Assembly: GCA_973895155.1 (NCBI GenBank)
Contig: OZ316899.1
Coordinates: 9,548,001 to 9,612,000 of the forward strand
Direction: 5' to 3'
DNA from: Marsupella aquatica
Lineage: Eukaryota; Marchantiophyta
DNA: 64,000 nucleotides
A program made the position numbers and the translations under genes. Shown here in pieces: positions 1 to 11,554 of this stretch (positions within the stretch are counted from its first letter, which is position 1; every line of letters starts with the position of its first letter). The notes beneath the pieces are model-generated. The model saw nothing but the letters and a program-made list of their open reading frames with translations, did not search any database and was not told the DNA's origin.

Positions 1-255
1 GCTCAAGTCTTAAGTAGCATCAGAAACCCAACCATCCAGCCTGAGCCAGCTGCCAACAGCGAGGCTCATCCAAACTCCAAGCCTGGTGACTCACCCAAAC
101 ACCAAACCTGGTGACGACGAGTCACCCAATCGCCAAACCTCAATCCATCCAACCAAGCAGCCCCTCCAAGTCAGCATGCACGCAACCCAACCGGGAGGCC
201 TCGCCCATCATCCCCTATAAAAGCCATTCCTGAGCCAAAATCTTTCGGCACAACA
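1..255 (-). repeat. 3' LTR of element A (partial)
   Basis: Direct copy of 7542-7796. It ends in CA at 254-255 and is followed at once by a pyrimidine run, which is the polypurine tract on the minus strand; this fixes the inner LTR boundary. The rest of the LTR lies left of the window. Confidence 0.88.
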
Positions 256-264
256 TCCTCCCCC
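256..264 (-). other. Polypurine tract of element A
   Basis: TCCTCCCCC on the plus strand, directly after the LTR end. Read on the minus strand this is the purine run that primes plus-strand DNA synthesis in LTR retrotransposons. Position and composition both fit. Confidence 0.75.
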
Positions 265-449
265 ATTAAACCTGAGCAACTTCCGGTTTGCTCCAATCCA
301 TCAGATTTCCTCTAAGTCTGGGTCTGAACTTGAGCCATGCGCCTGGACCACTTCCTCCTCAAGAAACTCAAACCCAAAGCCTTCAGACTCGGCCTTAGGC
401 ACTCCACTTTCCAGAAACTTGAAGTCCAACTCATTCAAATCAGAACCAG

Positions 450-2413
450 TCAAGCCACTTTCAAACTCAAGTCCAACGGATGCGCCTGGACCAGTGCCTC
501 ATCTTCAAATTCCCTCAAGTCGGAACTTGAGTCCATTCCCTTCTCGGTCCTCCTCTTGAAGATCTTCACCCTTTTCCCTGCGTAAGGTACTTGGTGAACT
601 GTTCCATCCAACTCCCAAATAGTGTAGGTCGCATTCGCATGAACAGCAACCACCACAAACCACCCTAAACCTTGCCACCTCCGAGAAAACTTGTTTTGGC
701 TCAAGTGTTGCTCGTCCAACTTACTTTCGTAAACCAGAACCCAATCCCCTTCCTTAACCAAGACAGGCCTCAACCGATGATTCTTGTCGAACCTGCCCTT
801 GTTCCTTAACCTCGCCATCTTCAATTGCTTCCGAGCCACCTCAATCTTTGCGGGTAACAAGTTGAAGTGTTTGATCCTTCGAGCCAGCAACTCCTCTCTC
901 GAAACTTCATCTTTCCATCCAATCAGTCGCCAGCTGCAAACATCTTCCTTGAGTGGCATCATCGGCAAGTGCTAAGTAAGTAGCTTAGCCGGAACGTATC
1001 CGGTCACTGAGCTACAAGTCATCCGATCCACTAACAGAGCAAGTGGAAGGAGACTCGACCACCTGCCAAGTCCCCATCACAAGCCTTAGCCAAAGCGCCC
1101 ACAATCTGGATGTGCCCCCTTTCAGATTTCCCATTGCCTTCCGGATTGTAACTCGAAGTCAGCTTCAGTTTGATGCGGTATTGGTCGAAAAACTCTTGCG
1201 CTTCCTTGGAGCTGAGCTCCCCCCTATCAGCCCTGATCCTTGTAAAGCACCCATGCCTCGCAATGATATCCTCAAGTATGAACTGGCAAACGGCAGCAGT
1301 AGTGTTTGAAACCAACGCTCTCCCTTCCACATAAGAAGACAAGTCTTCTCTCGCCAAAACCAAGTATCTCGCCCCATTGCTCTCTCTCGGCATGTACACT
1401 ACATCAACAGCCCATTGAAAGTGTAGAGCCACGGGGTAAGTCGGAACCAATCCATCCCTATGTCGGATCCTCGAGTAAAACTGGCAAATCTCGCAAGTCT
1501 CGACATAGTCTCGAACGGCCAAGTATAAACCTGGCCACCAGTACAGCTTCCAAACCCTCTTGTAAGTCGAATGCACCCCTTTGTGCCCAGCCATGTCAGC
1601 ATCATGGCTCTCTTTGAGAATTCGGTCTTTCTCATCCTTAGTATCCACAACCCTCTGCAACAACTGACTTGGGTCCTTATGCCTTCGCCACAAGTAGCCC
1701 TCCCTCAATAGGAACTTGTAAGATCTCTTCCGGATCTTGACGAACTCCTGATAACTCCACTTTGGTTGCTTCTCCAAAGTGTTAATGTAATGCCCGATAT
1801 CCAACAACTCTCCCGAGTAGAGTTCTTCCTTGAACTCTAGACTTCCAACACTTTTGGTTCCGGTCACCTCGCCAACTCTCGTTGCTACCTCATTTCCGAA
1901 TCTCGCCCTTGACAGCATGTTGGCAACCGGATTATCCTTTCCTGCAATGTGACTTAGCTCAGGGTTGAACATCCAAATGAAAGCTATCCACCTGAGCATT
2001 GCTATGTCAGGCGTGTCACAATTCGCAATCATCCCCAGCAGCGATTGGCAATCAGTCTCAACCACCACCGGCGCCCCAATCAAATAGTTCCTCTCCTGAA
2101 GGAGTGCCACCTTGGCACCCCAAAGCTCCCTCTTAACTTGGGCATATCTCCTTTGCCTTTCCCTAAAAAATTTCGCCCCAAATCTGATCGCATACCTTTC
2201 CCCATTCTTGTCATCTTGCCCAACAGCCCACCTAGCTGCAAACGGACTTGCATCAACAGTCATGATCAGTGGTCGCCCGCTCTCATAGTCCACAGCTCGG
2301 AGAACTGGCGGGCTCATGAGAGCGCTCTTAAGCTTAGCCATTATTTCACTATGCTCGGGTAGCCATCTCCACTTAACCTTTTTCCTCAACAGCTCGTAGA
2401 GTGGGTCCGCCAA
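450..2413 (-). pseudogene. Element A RNase H and integrase, broken
   Basis: From 2413 downward the minus frame reads RNase H (TVDASPF, then ELWGAKVALLQER, ETDCQSLLGMI, AGKDNPVANMLSR). An integrase zinc finger follows, ending in CEICQFYSR, then the catalytic core with WAVDVVYM, a RADRGE segment and a NGKSERGH segment carrying the likely catalytic acidic residues. The frame ends near 1031 and resumes in another frame at 968-450 with the integrase C-terminal domain (GDWVLVYESKLDE, RWQGLGWF). It is joined in frame to the reverse transcriptase upstream, with one TGA at 2468-2470 just before the conserved RFLGACVFY segment; that stop could come from a CGA codon. The protein would act in copying and inserting the element. 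Confidence 0.85.
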
Positions 2414-2467
2414 GTGCGAGAAGTGAGGGATCCAGATCTTGTAAAAGACACAAGCACCCAGAAACCT

Positions 2468-3748
2468 TCAAACTTCCGGCACCAATTTGCAATCCTTCAT
2501 CTCGCTAATAGCTCTCACCTTATCCATGGTCGGCTTCCTTCCATAAGATCCGCACATTTGCCCAACGACTTTCACCTCTTTCATCCCGAATTCAGACTTC
2601 TCCCCCGAAAGAGTGACTCCCACATCAATCAGCTTCTCGAGAACCGCCTTAACATCCGCAATGTGATCCCACACAAACTGTCGGATCCCATAACTCCTCA
2701 AGGTCTCATCCTTCCCTTCAGCCAAGCACCCCTTTATTGGGACATCATCAATGAACGGTCTTGCCTTTTCCGGAATGAACGGCTCCAAGATTTTACTCAT
2801 CGCATTTTGCATGTGTGCAACTGAGTTTGTCGCCCCTTGAGGAAGAGTGCACATCCTCAAGAGGCCCAGCGGGGTCCTCATAGTCATAATGTCTTGGCTC
2901 TCTTGCGCCAACTGGAACTGGTCGCAACCCGAAAAAAATCACCCATGGAGTAGATCGCCCTTCCAGCGAACTCCTCCGCAAACTCATCCACGAGTGGCCC
3001 AACTCCCACATTCCTGATGGTCACCTTGTTCGGAGGTTGCATATCCTGAATGAACATCAAGCTTCCATTCCTCTTTCTCATTGTAAACCATCTGTTCGAG
3101 TAGGGAGCATCAGACCTCTCAATAATCCTAGCACTCAGCTTCTCCTTAAGCAGTTCTGCAAGCTTTAGAGCTAAAGCCCGCGGAACCAAAATCGGTTTCA
3201 GATCCCACGGAACATGAGGGACAGTAAAGATGACCATCGGTGTCACCTTACTCGGATCCGCACAACCAATCTCCTCAATCGAAAATGAGAATGCCTTGCC
3301 ATGCTCCATTATCATCTTTCAAAATGCCACTTGCTCCACCTCCGTAAGTAACCCATCCGAACCAATCTTAAGCTTCGCCAAACTCTCTTGAGTAAACTTA
3401 TGCCCTATCCGATCAGTTGGCCTCAGCCTTGGTTCCAATCTCACTCGATCCATGACCTCCATCGCATTGTCCGGCAAAGGTATTGTCGTCGGCCTCACTT
3501 TCTTGTCGATCGTCTTGTATTTGGTACTCGAGTATACAAGCACGGCCATAGACATGTACTGCCTTTCCAACTCCTTCTCCAGCTTGTCCCTTCCCAAGTT
3601 AGACTCCGCACATTTGAGTGGCTCTTCCTCTCCATTATCCATCGTGTTTTCCCCTTCACAAGGAGCTAAGGAACGAGCACTCCGCCAATCCACTCTTTTC
3701 AGCAAAGTGCCAAGTCGTTTTCCAGACCTGGACCAGAGTCGGCACTCT
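2468..3748 (-). pseudogene. Element A reverse transcriptase, frameshifted
   Basis: The minus strand encodes the reverse transcriptase palm and fingers: a PYSNRWF segment, QDMQPPNKVTIRNVG, then TPLGLLRMCTLPQGATNS and the catalytic FIDDVP (about 2738-2757), with SGEKSEFG and GQMCGSYGRKP after it. The frame switches near 2900, inside a run of T's preceding the conserved aspartate region, so a one-base indel is the simplest explanation. The upstream part (3319-3748) is the polymerase N-terminal extension with KFTQESLAKLKIG. The right edge is the insertion point of a hAT-like element at 3749. Family assignment is firm; function is lost. Confidence 0.85.
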
Positions 3749-4509
3749 CCCTGGGCCCCCACTCCTTTCTAATACGGGGAGGACGTGAGAACCGTTCAAG
3801 GGTCAATTTTATCCCTTCCATAGTAATTTTTATAATCGCTTTACAAGTAAGTAACCTCCGCATATATTCTTGAAGTCAACCTCTTTCTAATTTTGCAAGA
3901 CCCTTTAAAATGTTCTCATTTTTATTTCTATGGAAGGGGGGATCAATAGGTATCAACATGCGGCATTACATGAGTGGTACACGTGTCCATTCTTAATTGG
4001 TACATGTGTCCATACATGTATTTTGTCCATCAAAATGTATATAATGCCCAAGGAGATACCCAAATGCATATCCTAAACCCAAAGGTCTTAGTAAGGATGG
4101 TGGTTAATTCAAGAGTTATAGATGGCACAAATCATAGGGGCCTCTAGACCTTTTTGGTTCGGAAGTTATATAGGCTTTTATCTTAGATTCACATAATAGA
4201 CTTTTAATAGATTGAGTTTGTATTAGCCCAATAGTAGAACATAAATAAAGAGAGACCCCTCTTATCACTATTTATATTATGTTTTCTCATCTATATAATG
4301 CACCAAAATTTGTAATACAAGAAGGGTATAGATTATTGTCCAAAACTTTTTATTATAACATACTCAAGGTACATGAAAAATAGAGAAAATATAGTTTTTA
4401 TAAAAAATAAGGTTAATTTGAATGTGAGAAAAAATAATAAGTAGGGGTACTAAGGAGGGGGAGGCTCACAGGTATGTATATACAATATACTAGGAGTAAG
4501 GGCCCAGGG
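3749..4509. mobile_element. hAT-like non-autonomous DNA element (761 bp) inside element A
   Basis: The ends are inverted: the left begins CCCTGGGCCCCCACTCCT and the right, read in reverse complement, begins CCCTGGGCCCTTACTCCT. The 8-base sequence GGCACTCT stands on both sides (3741-3748 and 4510-4517), as expected for a target-site duplication of 8 bases, the hAT class size. The interior is AT-rich and I see no transposase frame, so it is non-autonomous. It separates the protease and reverse transcriptase parts of element A, which proves it arrived later. A Mutator-like origin with 9-base duplication is less likely because the ninth base does not fit both ends. Confidence 0.72.
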
Positions 4510-6990
4510 GGCACTCTCAGTCCTCAACCCTTTCCTATTCCTCTCGTTTCCAGGTAAAAGAGCCGGAAATTGAACCACCTCTTTCCCATCTTTGCTCCGA
4601 ACCTTCACCATGAAGGTAGTGTCATCCAGAACCTTCGTCTCCATCCTCCATTCAGTGATGAACGGCATGCCCAGTATCACCGGAAACAACAAGTGCTCAT
4701 GAACAAAAATGTTACAAGCCTGCTTGACATTCCCAAACTTCACCATCACATTCGGACATCCGCCCCAAAGATAGTCCTTCATTGAACTCATCGAGTTCAC
4801 ACTCCAAAGCAACTCATTGTCCACCGGTCAATTCCCCTTTTGAAACACCTTTGGATCCATCAAGTTGATCTCCGAGCCAGTATCAATGAGCGCTCGCACC
4901 TTGCCTTCCATTCCTTCCAACTGGCACTCGCTCTCTGGACTTGCTCGAGCCCAGTATCCATCTCGGTAAGCATAACTGTTTCCTTTCATTGAGCCCATGA
5001 CATGAATGGTCCTCGACTGCGCGGTAATGCTTTCCCGTTCTCCCCCTTCGATTGGGTCCCTGTTTGCCACAGACTCAGCTTCGCCTCCGGTTGCCATGAG
5101 CTCCTCTTTCGCATCAAAGAACTCATCGTCCAAGTTCATGAGCTCCTCTTCAAGGGACTTGACCCTCTTTGGTTCCCCCAAGTCTGACTCTTTGGGGCCA
5201 GCAAGCTTACTACCTGAACCCATGGACACCCCAGCAGTGTAAGTTTGGAAACTCCCAATTTCCGTCTCGCCAGCCTCCCCCGTCAAGGTGTGAGGGCCCT
5301 CTTTGTAAATCCGTTTCCTCTTGGATCTCTCCAAGATCGCTTCTTGGATCTCCCGCCTCATACTGCCAAAGAACTCGGCGTTGGTAAACCCTTGAGCCTG
5401 TTGGCTCCAAAACTTCTCAGCTACAACCTCCGGGTACATGGCCTGGTCCACGTCCCTGCCAAGCACCCAGCCCGGGTCCTTCCTGATCAGTTTCCCTTTC
5501 TCCGGCTCTTTCTTGCTCATTTCCTCTTCTTCAAACCTAACCCTCCTTTCCTTGTCTCGAGTATCCCGCCTCTCTCGTTCCCCTGATTGAGATGGAGTGT
5601 CATCCTCGTCGGTTTTCTTCCTTTTTGACTTGACCGAGGCATCCCAACTAGCCCCAACCTCAACCGTTATCGCATTGATCAGCACCGGGTCACTCCATCC
5701 GGATCTCTCTTGCACCAGATCTGCCAAGCGCTTGTAAAACTTGTCCGTTTCCGTCACGTTGTAAACATTCGCTTCCAACTCCACGTTGTAAACATTCGCT
5801 TCCAGGTGTGAAGAGGATGCCTCTTTGACTCGCTTCCCAACTCGCTTCTTAGCCAAAGCCTTCATGCCTCCCTTGTTGGAGTTGAATGGAATCGGCTCCT
5901 CAGTATCGGCAAACAATATCTTTTTTTGACCAACTTCACCGACAAACTTGATCAGCCCTTTATTCGCAGCTTCCCTTAGGTCCAGGCACTCCCGTTTGTC
6001 ATGCTCTTTGCTGTCACACCACATGCATGGCCAACTTTGCATCTCTCGCTTCCTCTCGGGAGCACTTGCAACCCTCAATTTTGGATTCTCGACAGCATGT
6101 GCCGCCAAGATCTTCAGGTTCTACATCATTTCTGCGAGATCATCCACCGATGGTTTGATCTCATCCTTCGCTGGTTCTCGCTTCCCTTTCCTCAGTATCG
6201 GTTCCGGCGGCCTTAGGTCGAGAGTGGTAGCCTCCTTCTTTAGCTCTCGCCGCCGGTGTCAATTGCTCACTTTTGACACTGCTTTCTCAACTTGGTTCCA
6301 GTCGTTAGACAAGGTAACTCTCGAAGGTTCTAGCAGCTCCATCACATTCTCAAGCTCCTCTCGAAGGTCCTCATCGACTGCCCTCAAGAAGAGCATCGAG
6401 CGCTGCAACTCGATGATTCCCACATCCCGCTTTGGTAACTGAGACACCCTTCTCTTGAACTCCCTTAGGAGCTCTTGCGGCCCCTTCAGCTTCTTGTTCC
6501 TGTCATTCACCCAATCCAAGAAGGTAGCCTGCGTGACTCAATCAGCATCCTTCGCTTGGAACTCCTCTTTCATCTTCTGGTCAAAGTCATCCCAACCCTC
6601 AGCTGACTCAATGATGGTCCGCACCGTCGAACTCAACTCCTTCTCAACCAGCATCATGAACTCTTTCACGGCCGTCCCTTCGTCCAACTTGTAGACAGTT
6701 GCTTCTGTCAAGTAAGACTTAAGGTAGCTTGTCACATCTCTCCCATCGAATTGCCCATTCTCTTTCAGAACCTCTTGGAGACACCGAGTAGTTCTATTCG
6801 CTTCCCTGTTCGCCCTTTCCGACTCAAGCTCTTCCTTCCTTATGGTTCTCATCATTGACATGACGATGCTTGATATCCGATCGACTTCGTCATAGTCACC
6901 CATCTCATCCAATCGCCCCAAGGAATCCCCAGTATGGTCGCCAATGTCGCGAGGACTTAAAGTTAGGGGCTCCTTGGGCAAACTACGCAT
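4510..6990 (-). pseudogene. Element A Gag and protease, with nonsense codons
   Basis: One minus frame runs from an ATG at 6990 and is interrupted by stops near 6538, 6259, 6125 and 4828. The N-terminal part (6990-6259) is an acidic, helical capsid-like Gag region. At about 6030-5985 there is a CCHC zinc knuckle (CMWCDSKEHDKREC, spacing CX2CX4HX4C) for RNA packaging. A charged linker follows, then the aspartic protease with LIDTGSE at about 4893-4871 and the downstream VILGMPF segment after 4824. Protease cuts the polyprotein; here the frame is closed. The stops in an otherwise constant frame suggest point-mutation decay rather than large rearrangement. Confidence 0.82.
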
Positions 6991-6997
6991 TTCTGGC

Positions 6998-7796
6998 TGC
7001 GATCGAGATAGGTGACAAGCACTTTTTAGAGCAAACTCTCACTCCTTTATATTTTTTACTTTTCTCACAAAGGTTACAATAGGTGCCCTCGAGTAAGCTT
7101 GCCCGCAAGAGTCTGGTAGCTGGCCCTACGACGGGCTGCTACCTTCTAACTTGTCGGGTAGAACTCCTCGAGTGACTAACTATTCAAAATCTGATGGAAA
7201 AACTATCCTCCTTAGCTCACAAAACCAAAAACTTGACTAACTACTCCACTAGTCTAAAACAACTTGCACAGAACTCGGGCCTGGACCAACGAGGCTCCAA
7301 ACTCGAGAATCCTTGCCTAGATCGACAAGACTCCAAACTCGAGAAATCCCTGCCTGGATCAACGAGACTCCAGACTCGAGAAATTCCCCGCCTGGATCGA
7401 AAACTTCCCCCACCTGGATCAAAAACTCACTCAGAACTCCAAAACCATCGCACAATAGTCGAGTTCCACAGAACGGAGTGAAACTCACATAACGCAACTC
7501 AACAGATCTCAATAGACAACCGCCAACCTCAATGAGCCAAGGCTCAAGTCTTAAGTAGCATCGGAAACCCAACCATCCAGCCTGAGCCAACTGCCAGTAG
7601 CGAGGCTCATCCAAACTCCAAGCCTGGTGACTCACCCAAACACCAAACCTGGTGACGACGAGTCACCCAATCGCCAAACCTCAATCCATCCAACCAAGCA
7701 GCCCCTCTGAGTCAACATGCATGCAACCCAACCGGGAGACCTCGCCCATCATCCCCTATAAAAGCCATTCTTGAGCCAAAATCTTTCGGCACGACA
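6998..7796 (-). repeat. 5' LTR of element A
   Basis: The right boundary is exact: CA at 7795-7796 next to the 78-bp tandem array, matching the 3' LTR end at 255. The left boundary (TG at 6998-6999) is inferred, because only the last 255 bases can be compared with the partial 3' LTR. The minus strand has a TATA-like AATATAAAGG near 7050, a plausible promoter. The gag ATG is only 8 bases inside the proposed boundary, and I could not identify a convincing primer-binding site, so this edge may be slightly off. Confidence 0.65.
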
Positions 7797-8385
7797 ACGG
7801 TCACACTCTTGGACAGAGACCATCTCCATCCAAGTCAAAACCAAAAGTAGAATGAAGTAAAATCTCTGGAACGGACGGTCACACTCTTGGACAGAGACCA
7901 TCTCCATCCAAGTCAAAACCAAAAGTAGAATGAAGTAAAATCTCTGTAACGGACGGTCATACTCTTGGACAGAGACCATCTCCATCCAAGTCAAAACCAA
8001 AAGTAGAACGAAGAGAAATCTCTGGAATGGACGGTCACACTCTTGGACATGGACCATCTCCATCCAAGTCAAAACCAAAAGAAGAATGAAGAGAAATCTC
8101 TGGAACGGACGGTCTCTCTCTTGGATAGAGACCATCTCCATCCAAGTCATAACCAAAATTATATTGAACTAAAATCAATGTAACGGACGGTCCCTCTCTT
8201 GGACAGAGACCATCTCCATCCAAGTCAAAACCAAACATAGAATGAAGAGAAATCTCTGGAACGGACGGTCTCTCTCTTGGACAGAGACCATCTCCATCCA
8301 ATTCATAACCAAAAATATATTGACTAAAGTCAATGTAACGGATGGTCACACTCTTGGACAGAGACCATCTTTGTCCAAACAAGAA
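7797..8385. repeat. 78-bp tandem array with imperfect palindrome in every unit
   Basis: About 7.5 units. The motif ACGGTC starts at 7797, 7875, 7953, 8031, 8109, 8187 and 8265, exactly 78 bases apart; the last step (to 8342) is 77. Each unit contains an imperfect palindrome with arms TTGGACAGAGAC and ATCTCCATCCAA, related to the perfect palindromes at 21394-22482. As 78 is divisible by 3, the array stays open in several minus frames as a 26-residue protein repeat (for example DLDGDGLCPRERPS). The first unit overlaps the 3' end of the ParB-like gene. Element A inserted at its other side. Confidence 0.9.
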
Positions 8386-9908
8386 AAACCGTTTCTCACC
8401 TGAAATTTTTGGTTGTCTTGGGCGTTTGACTTGTTGTCCCCGTGCTTTGGCTTTCTTGGTGCTCCGCATTCAATGAATTGTTTCCTTGCATGAACAATTG
8501 TATCTTTGAAGCATGATTGAAACACCATCGTCGAATTGATGGCATCTGATCTCATTGAGTGCTCAACCAATATAGCCAACGGTGTAAGGTCTGACAATAA
8601 TCTAGACTTCCTGTATTTTAACTTTTTTGCCAACACTGTAAGCTTGGCATCAGTTTTGGCCCATTTGAGAACCCACTTGGCCGCCCTAGCCGAATGTTGC
8701 CCACTGATGGCAAAGAAACCAATCTCGCCTTTCTTCACACCTGCAAGAAAGTCTTTGCGGTCGTTCTCCGTGCTGTCAAAATGGAGCAACTTTCTAAGCT
8801 TCGGATTGTAAGGAAGCAGGTCTGCGACATGAGGCTCATGTCCAGGGTTTTTGACCATGGATTCGGCTATGTGCTTCACATGGGTACTATTGAGCATCCT
8901 GTAACATAATCTTGCCGGTGCAGGCATAATTTTCTCCACTGGAATAGAAAACAGTTCATTTATCCCAAAAGTATAGTACTGCTCTATTCTTTGGAGAACG
9001 TCATTTCCTTCTAAGACCTTCTTCTCCTCAGGGGCATCAAGTTTGTCTCCCTCATCTTCTGGGAGCATCTGTACTTCCGTAGGGGTTGAGCGCACGATAA
9101 ACTTGTCAGTCTTCTGTTTCTTCTTCCCTACTGGCTTCTTCTCGGTTTCCTTTGGCAGTGTCTCAATTTTCTCATGCTCCTGCTCTCTCTTTTCCTTCGC
9201 TTCCCTACCGCTCTTTTGGTGTTTGTCCCAGTTGTTGTTCCTGCAGTCTCAGCTATTGTTCTTGTGGTCCCTGTTGTCTCCTGGGATACTTTTGGTGGCT
9301 TGGGAACTTCCATGTTAACAACTATTGGTGGAAGCTCTTTCACCGCTACTGGTGGAACATTTGTCGGCTTGGGTAATGAATTTATCCACTTTTCGCATTA
9401 TCCATCACAAAATCCTCATCAAATGCAATGTTCCTATCAAGCCAAACACTTAACTCTGAAGATAGGAAACCTGCCTTGTCGAGCAGATTATTTAAAACCC
9501 ATGTCACCGGGATTGTATAATTCCCTTGGTTTTTATGGATATTTAGCTTCACATATTGGAACCCATATATGATGTCGAGTGGAAGAATCCCCTTCACCCC
9601 TGCAATCACTTTCTGAGCTGAATCTGATTTTGGGAAAAATCCCATTGACAACACGCCAAGTTCTCCAACTGCAGACCACTCAATATTGAACTCTGAGGAA
9701 TACACCTTTGATGGGAGATGAAGTTTAACCCACCTTATTCTTTCATGGAGCTCAAGAATGACTGAAACAAATCCTCTTCCTTCAATTCCAACAAAGACTA
9801 CAGGTCCAATTACAAGAGTCTCCCCTTTTGATGTTTTGACCTCTATGCACAACATGGGTTCCCGTCTCTTTGTTGTGCTAAGATAATCAAAATCAACTTT
9901 GGAGAACT
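8346..9908 (-). pseudogene. ParB/sulfiredoxin-like domain gene, 3' part (split by element B, frameshifted)
   Basis: Continuous similarity-free coding sequence in three minus frames: 9908-9382 (N-terminal region with IEVKTSKGETLVIG and WSAVGELGVLSMGFFP), 9380-9128 (a Pro/Thr/Lys-rich linker), and about 9128-8346 (C-terminal domain). The C-terminal domain reads FSIPVEKIMPAPARL, HVKHIAESMVKNPGHEP, FFAISGQHSARAAKWVLKWA and later HARKQF. This order resembles the ParB/Srx fold, in which a strand carrying IP..KI is followed by a helix with a basic GxxRxxAAK-type segment that binds nucleotide or phosphate; here SGQHSARAAK would be that segment. ParB-type proteins bind DNA palindromes or nucleotides; the role in a plant is unknown. 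The frame ends in the 78-bp array (stop near 8346). The two frame changes may be indels or unrecognised introns. Fold assignment is inference from motif order only. Confidence 0.5.
9904..9908 (+). other. Left target-site duplication of element B
   Basis: GAACT directly before the left LTR; the same five bases follow the right LTR at 21224-21228. Five bases is the usual duplication length for gypsy elements. Confidence 0.93.
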
Positions 9909-11516
9909 TGTCGTATGCTAACAAAAGCAAATATCATCGAATATATGCTAAAAACTCGGTGTTCGTTCCCGTGGAAGAACAAGAATGGGATGAAAAGATG
10001 TTTTAAAGTGTTTTGAGTGGTTTAAAGATGGTACTCAACATCTATAAGAAAAATAGAATCTTAAACAAAACACAAGAAATTAATAAAATAAGAACAAAGT
10101 GACATTTGCTGGATAACAGAATCTTAGAGCTTTTAGAGGTATAGTTCAGCAATATTTAACTCCGTCACCATGTCTTAAGAAAGAGCTATGGCATTATTTG
10201 AGACGTTGATAAGTCAAACATAACCTTGCTATAACTGCTCTCTAGGTTTCTATCATAAATCTATGTTTAAGAAGTGTCTATGCTCACAAAACCCAAGATA
10301 AGTTTTGGATTGTGTGTATAGTAGTGTGTCATTAAAATGTCGGCAACATGTTTCCTTCTTCAGCGATGCGCAATTCCAAAGAAAAACTAATGCACATTCA
10401 GTATACCACAATGGTACTTCAAATCTGTGAATTAAGAATGTCACTACTTCTTAATCATATAGATTTCTATTTCTTGATTTCATGCAATACTTATCTTCCA
10501 AAGATAAGTCCTTCATGTAAATACATAAATGGACAACAAATGTTGTAGTTTGGATTAGGCACCGACCAACGGATCTTCTAATACATTCCACAAACTGTAT
10601 TTTTATGGGTTTTACTTCTTATGATAATTGCAACATACATTACCATACGAAGGAGGGGTAGACTCCTAGCACAAGTAATCAAATTCCAAGGTATGCAAAT
10701 CTTCCTTGCAAAATTGCATTACACGTACAAGGGACAAAACTCCAAGATGAGGAGATGCAAATAACTATCCACACTGTCTCAAAATGAGACTGGTATCACA
10801 ATAAGTACATGAGATCGCCCACGGGCTAAGGAGAATGAAGAGACATGCCTCTTCATTTCCTAAGTCTAAACTAAGTAAAGTAAAAGTCAACTTTGACTAA
10901 GGGATAGTCAAATGGTCAAAGCTAAGTAAAAGTTTACAAAATAAAATACTAATCTCATACTGTAATAGGAGGAAGATTGAAGCTCGCGCCCTACTGTCGA
11001 CCGCCATGAACGTCCCTCAAAGAAAACTGGAGAAAAAGGTTTGGGCCGGCGCGGACGTCACATTAGGTCGTGGCGGGGTGGACGTCCCGGACATCCCTAC
11101 GTGGAGGCCGTCCAAGACGTCCTCGAGTTTTTCATGCGGGCCGGCGCGGAAGGAGTCGGCCGTCCTTAGCAAAAAATGGGTGCCGTCCCGACTGTCCCTG
11201 TGTAGAAGCCATCCAAGCCGGCGCCGTCTTTGCCGTCTTTCGTGAGGAGGCCGTCCAGGACGGCGCCGCCCCGGCCGTCCCTGCGTGGAGGCCGTCCAGG
11301 ACATCACCTCATTTTGGAAGCTCCTTTCAACTTCTTGCCGTCTTGACTTCTAATATGTGAAAACCAGAGTAGCCTTGACGTCTTCCAATGGTATCCTTAC
11401 CCATTTGAGCTTATACTAACTTAATTTTGCTTAAAGGGCCTTATAAAAACTTTTTTTTTTTTAAATTTATGGTTTTGATACTTTAACTCTCTTTTTGGAA
11501 TAATCACCTAATTACA
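9909..11516 (-). repeat. 3' LTR of element B (1608 bp)
   Basis: Direct copy of 19640-21223. The inner end (CA at 11515-11516) lies four bases from a pyrimidine run. The LTR is AT-rich except for a GC-rich block at about 10985-11310 built from GGACGTCC-like and GGCCGTCC-like words. That block accounts for most of the length difference from the 1584-bp partner: about 26 bases in the left copy are absent from the right one. Confidence 0.95.
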
Positions 11517-11520
11517 TAGG

Positions 11521-11529
11521 TCTCCCCCC
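11521..11529 (-). other. Polypurine tract of element B
   Basis: TCTCCCCCC on the plus strand, four bases inside the 3' LTR. On the minus strand it is the purine primer for second-strand synthesis. Confidence 0.75.
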
Positions 11530-11554
11530 AAACTGCGTCGTGTCCTCACAAGCT

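Larger units (their letters stand above)
1..7796 (-). mobile_element. Ty3/gypsy LTR retrotransposon A, degenerate, left end outside window
   Basis: A gypsy-order element read on the minus strand: 5' LTR (6998-7796), gag, protease, reverse transcriptase, RNase H, integrase, polypurine tract, 3' LTR (1-255, cut by the window edge). Bases 1-255 and 7542-7796 are direct copies with about 11 differences, nearly all C/T or G/A transitions. From 6990 to about 2884 the coding sequence stays in one minus frame but is broken by stops and by an inserted element; later parts are in other frames. It cannot encode a working polyprotein. The reverse transcriptase style (FIDDV, then an IKG segment) differs clearly from elements B and D, so A is a different lineage. 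Its right LTR abuts the 78-bp tandem array at 7797. Confidence 0.9.

Noticed and set aside
200-255. CCCTATAAAAG as a promoter on the plus strand of the element A LTR
   Set aside because: The element reads on the minus strand; the word would face outward. A chance or antisense promoter cannot be told apart from sequence.
6990-7010. Primer-binding site of element A
   Set aside because: No sequence next to the proposed 5' LTR begins TGG or matches a tRNA end that I know.
7797-8385. CRISPR-like array
   Set aside because: Units are contiguous tandem copies with no unique spacers, in a plant nuclear context.
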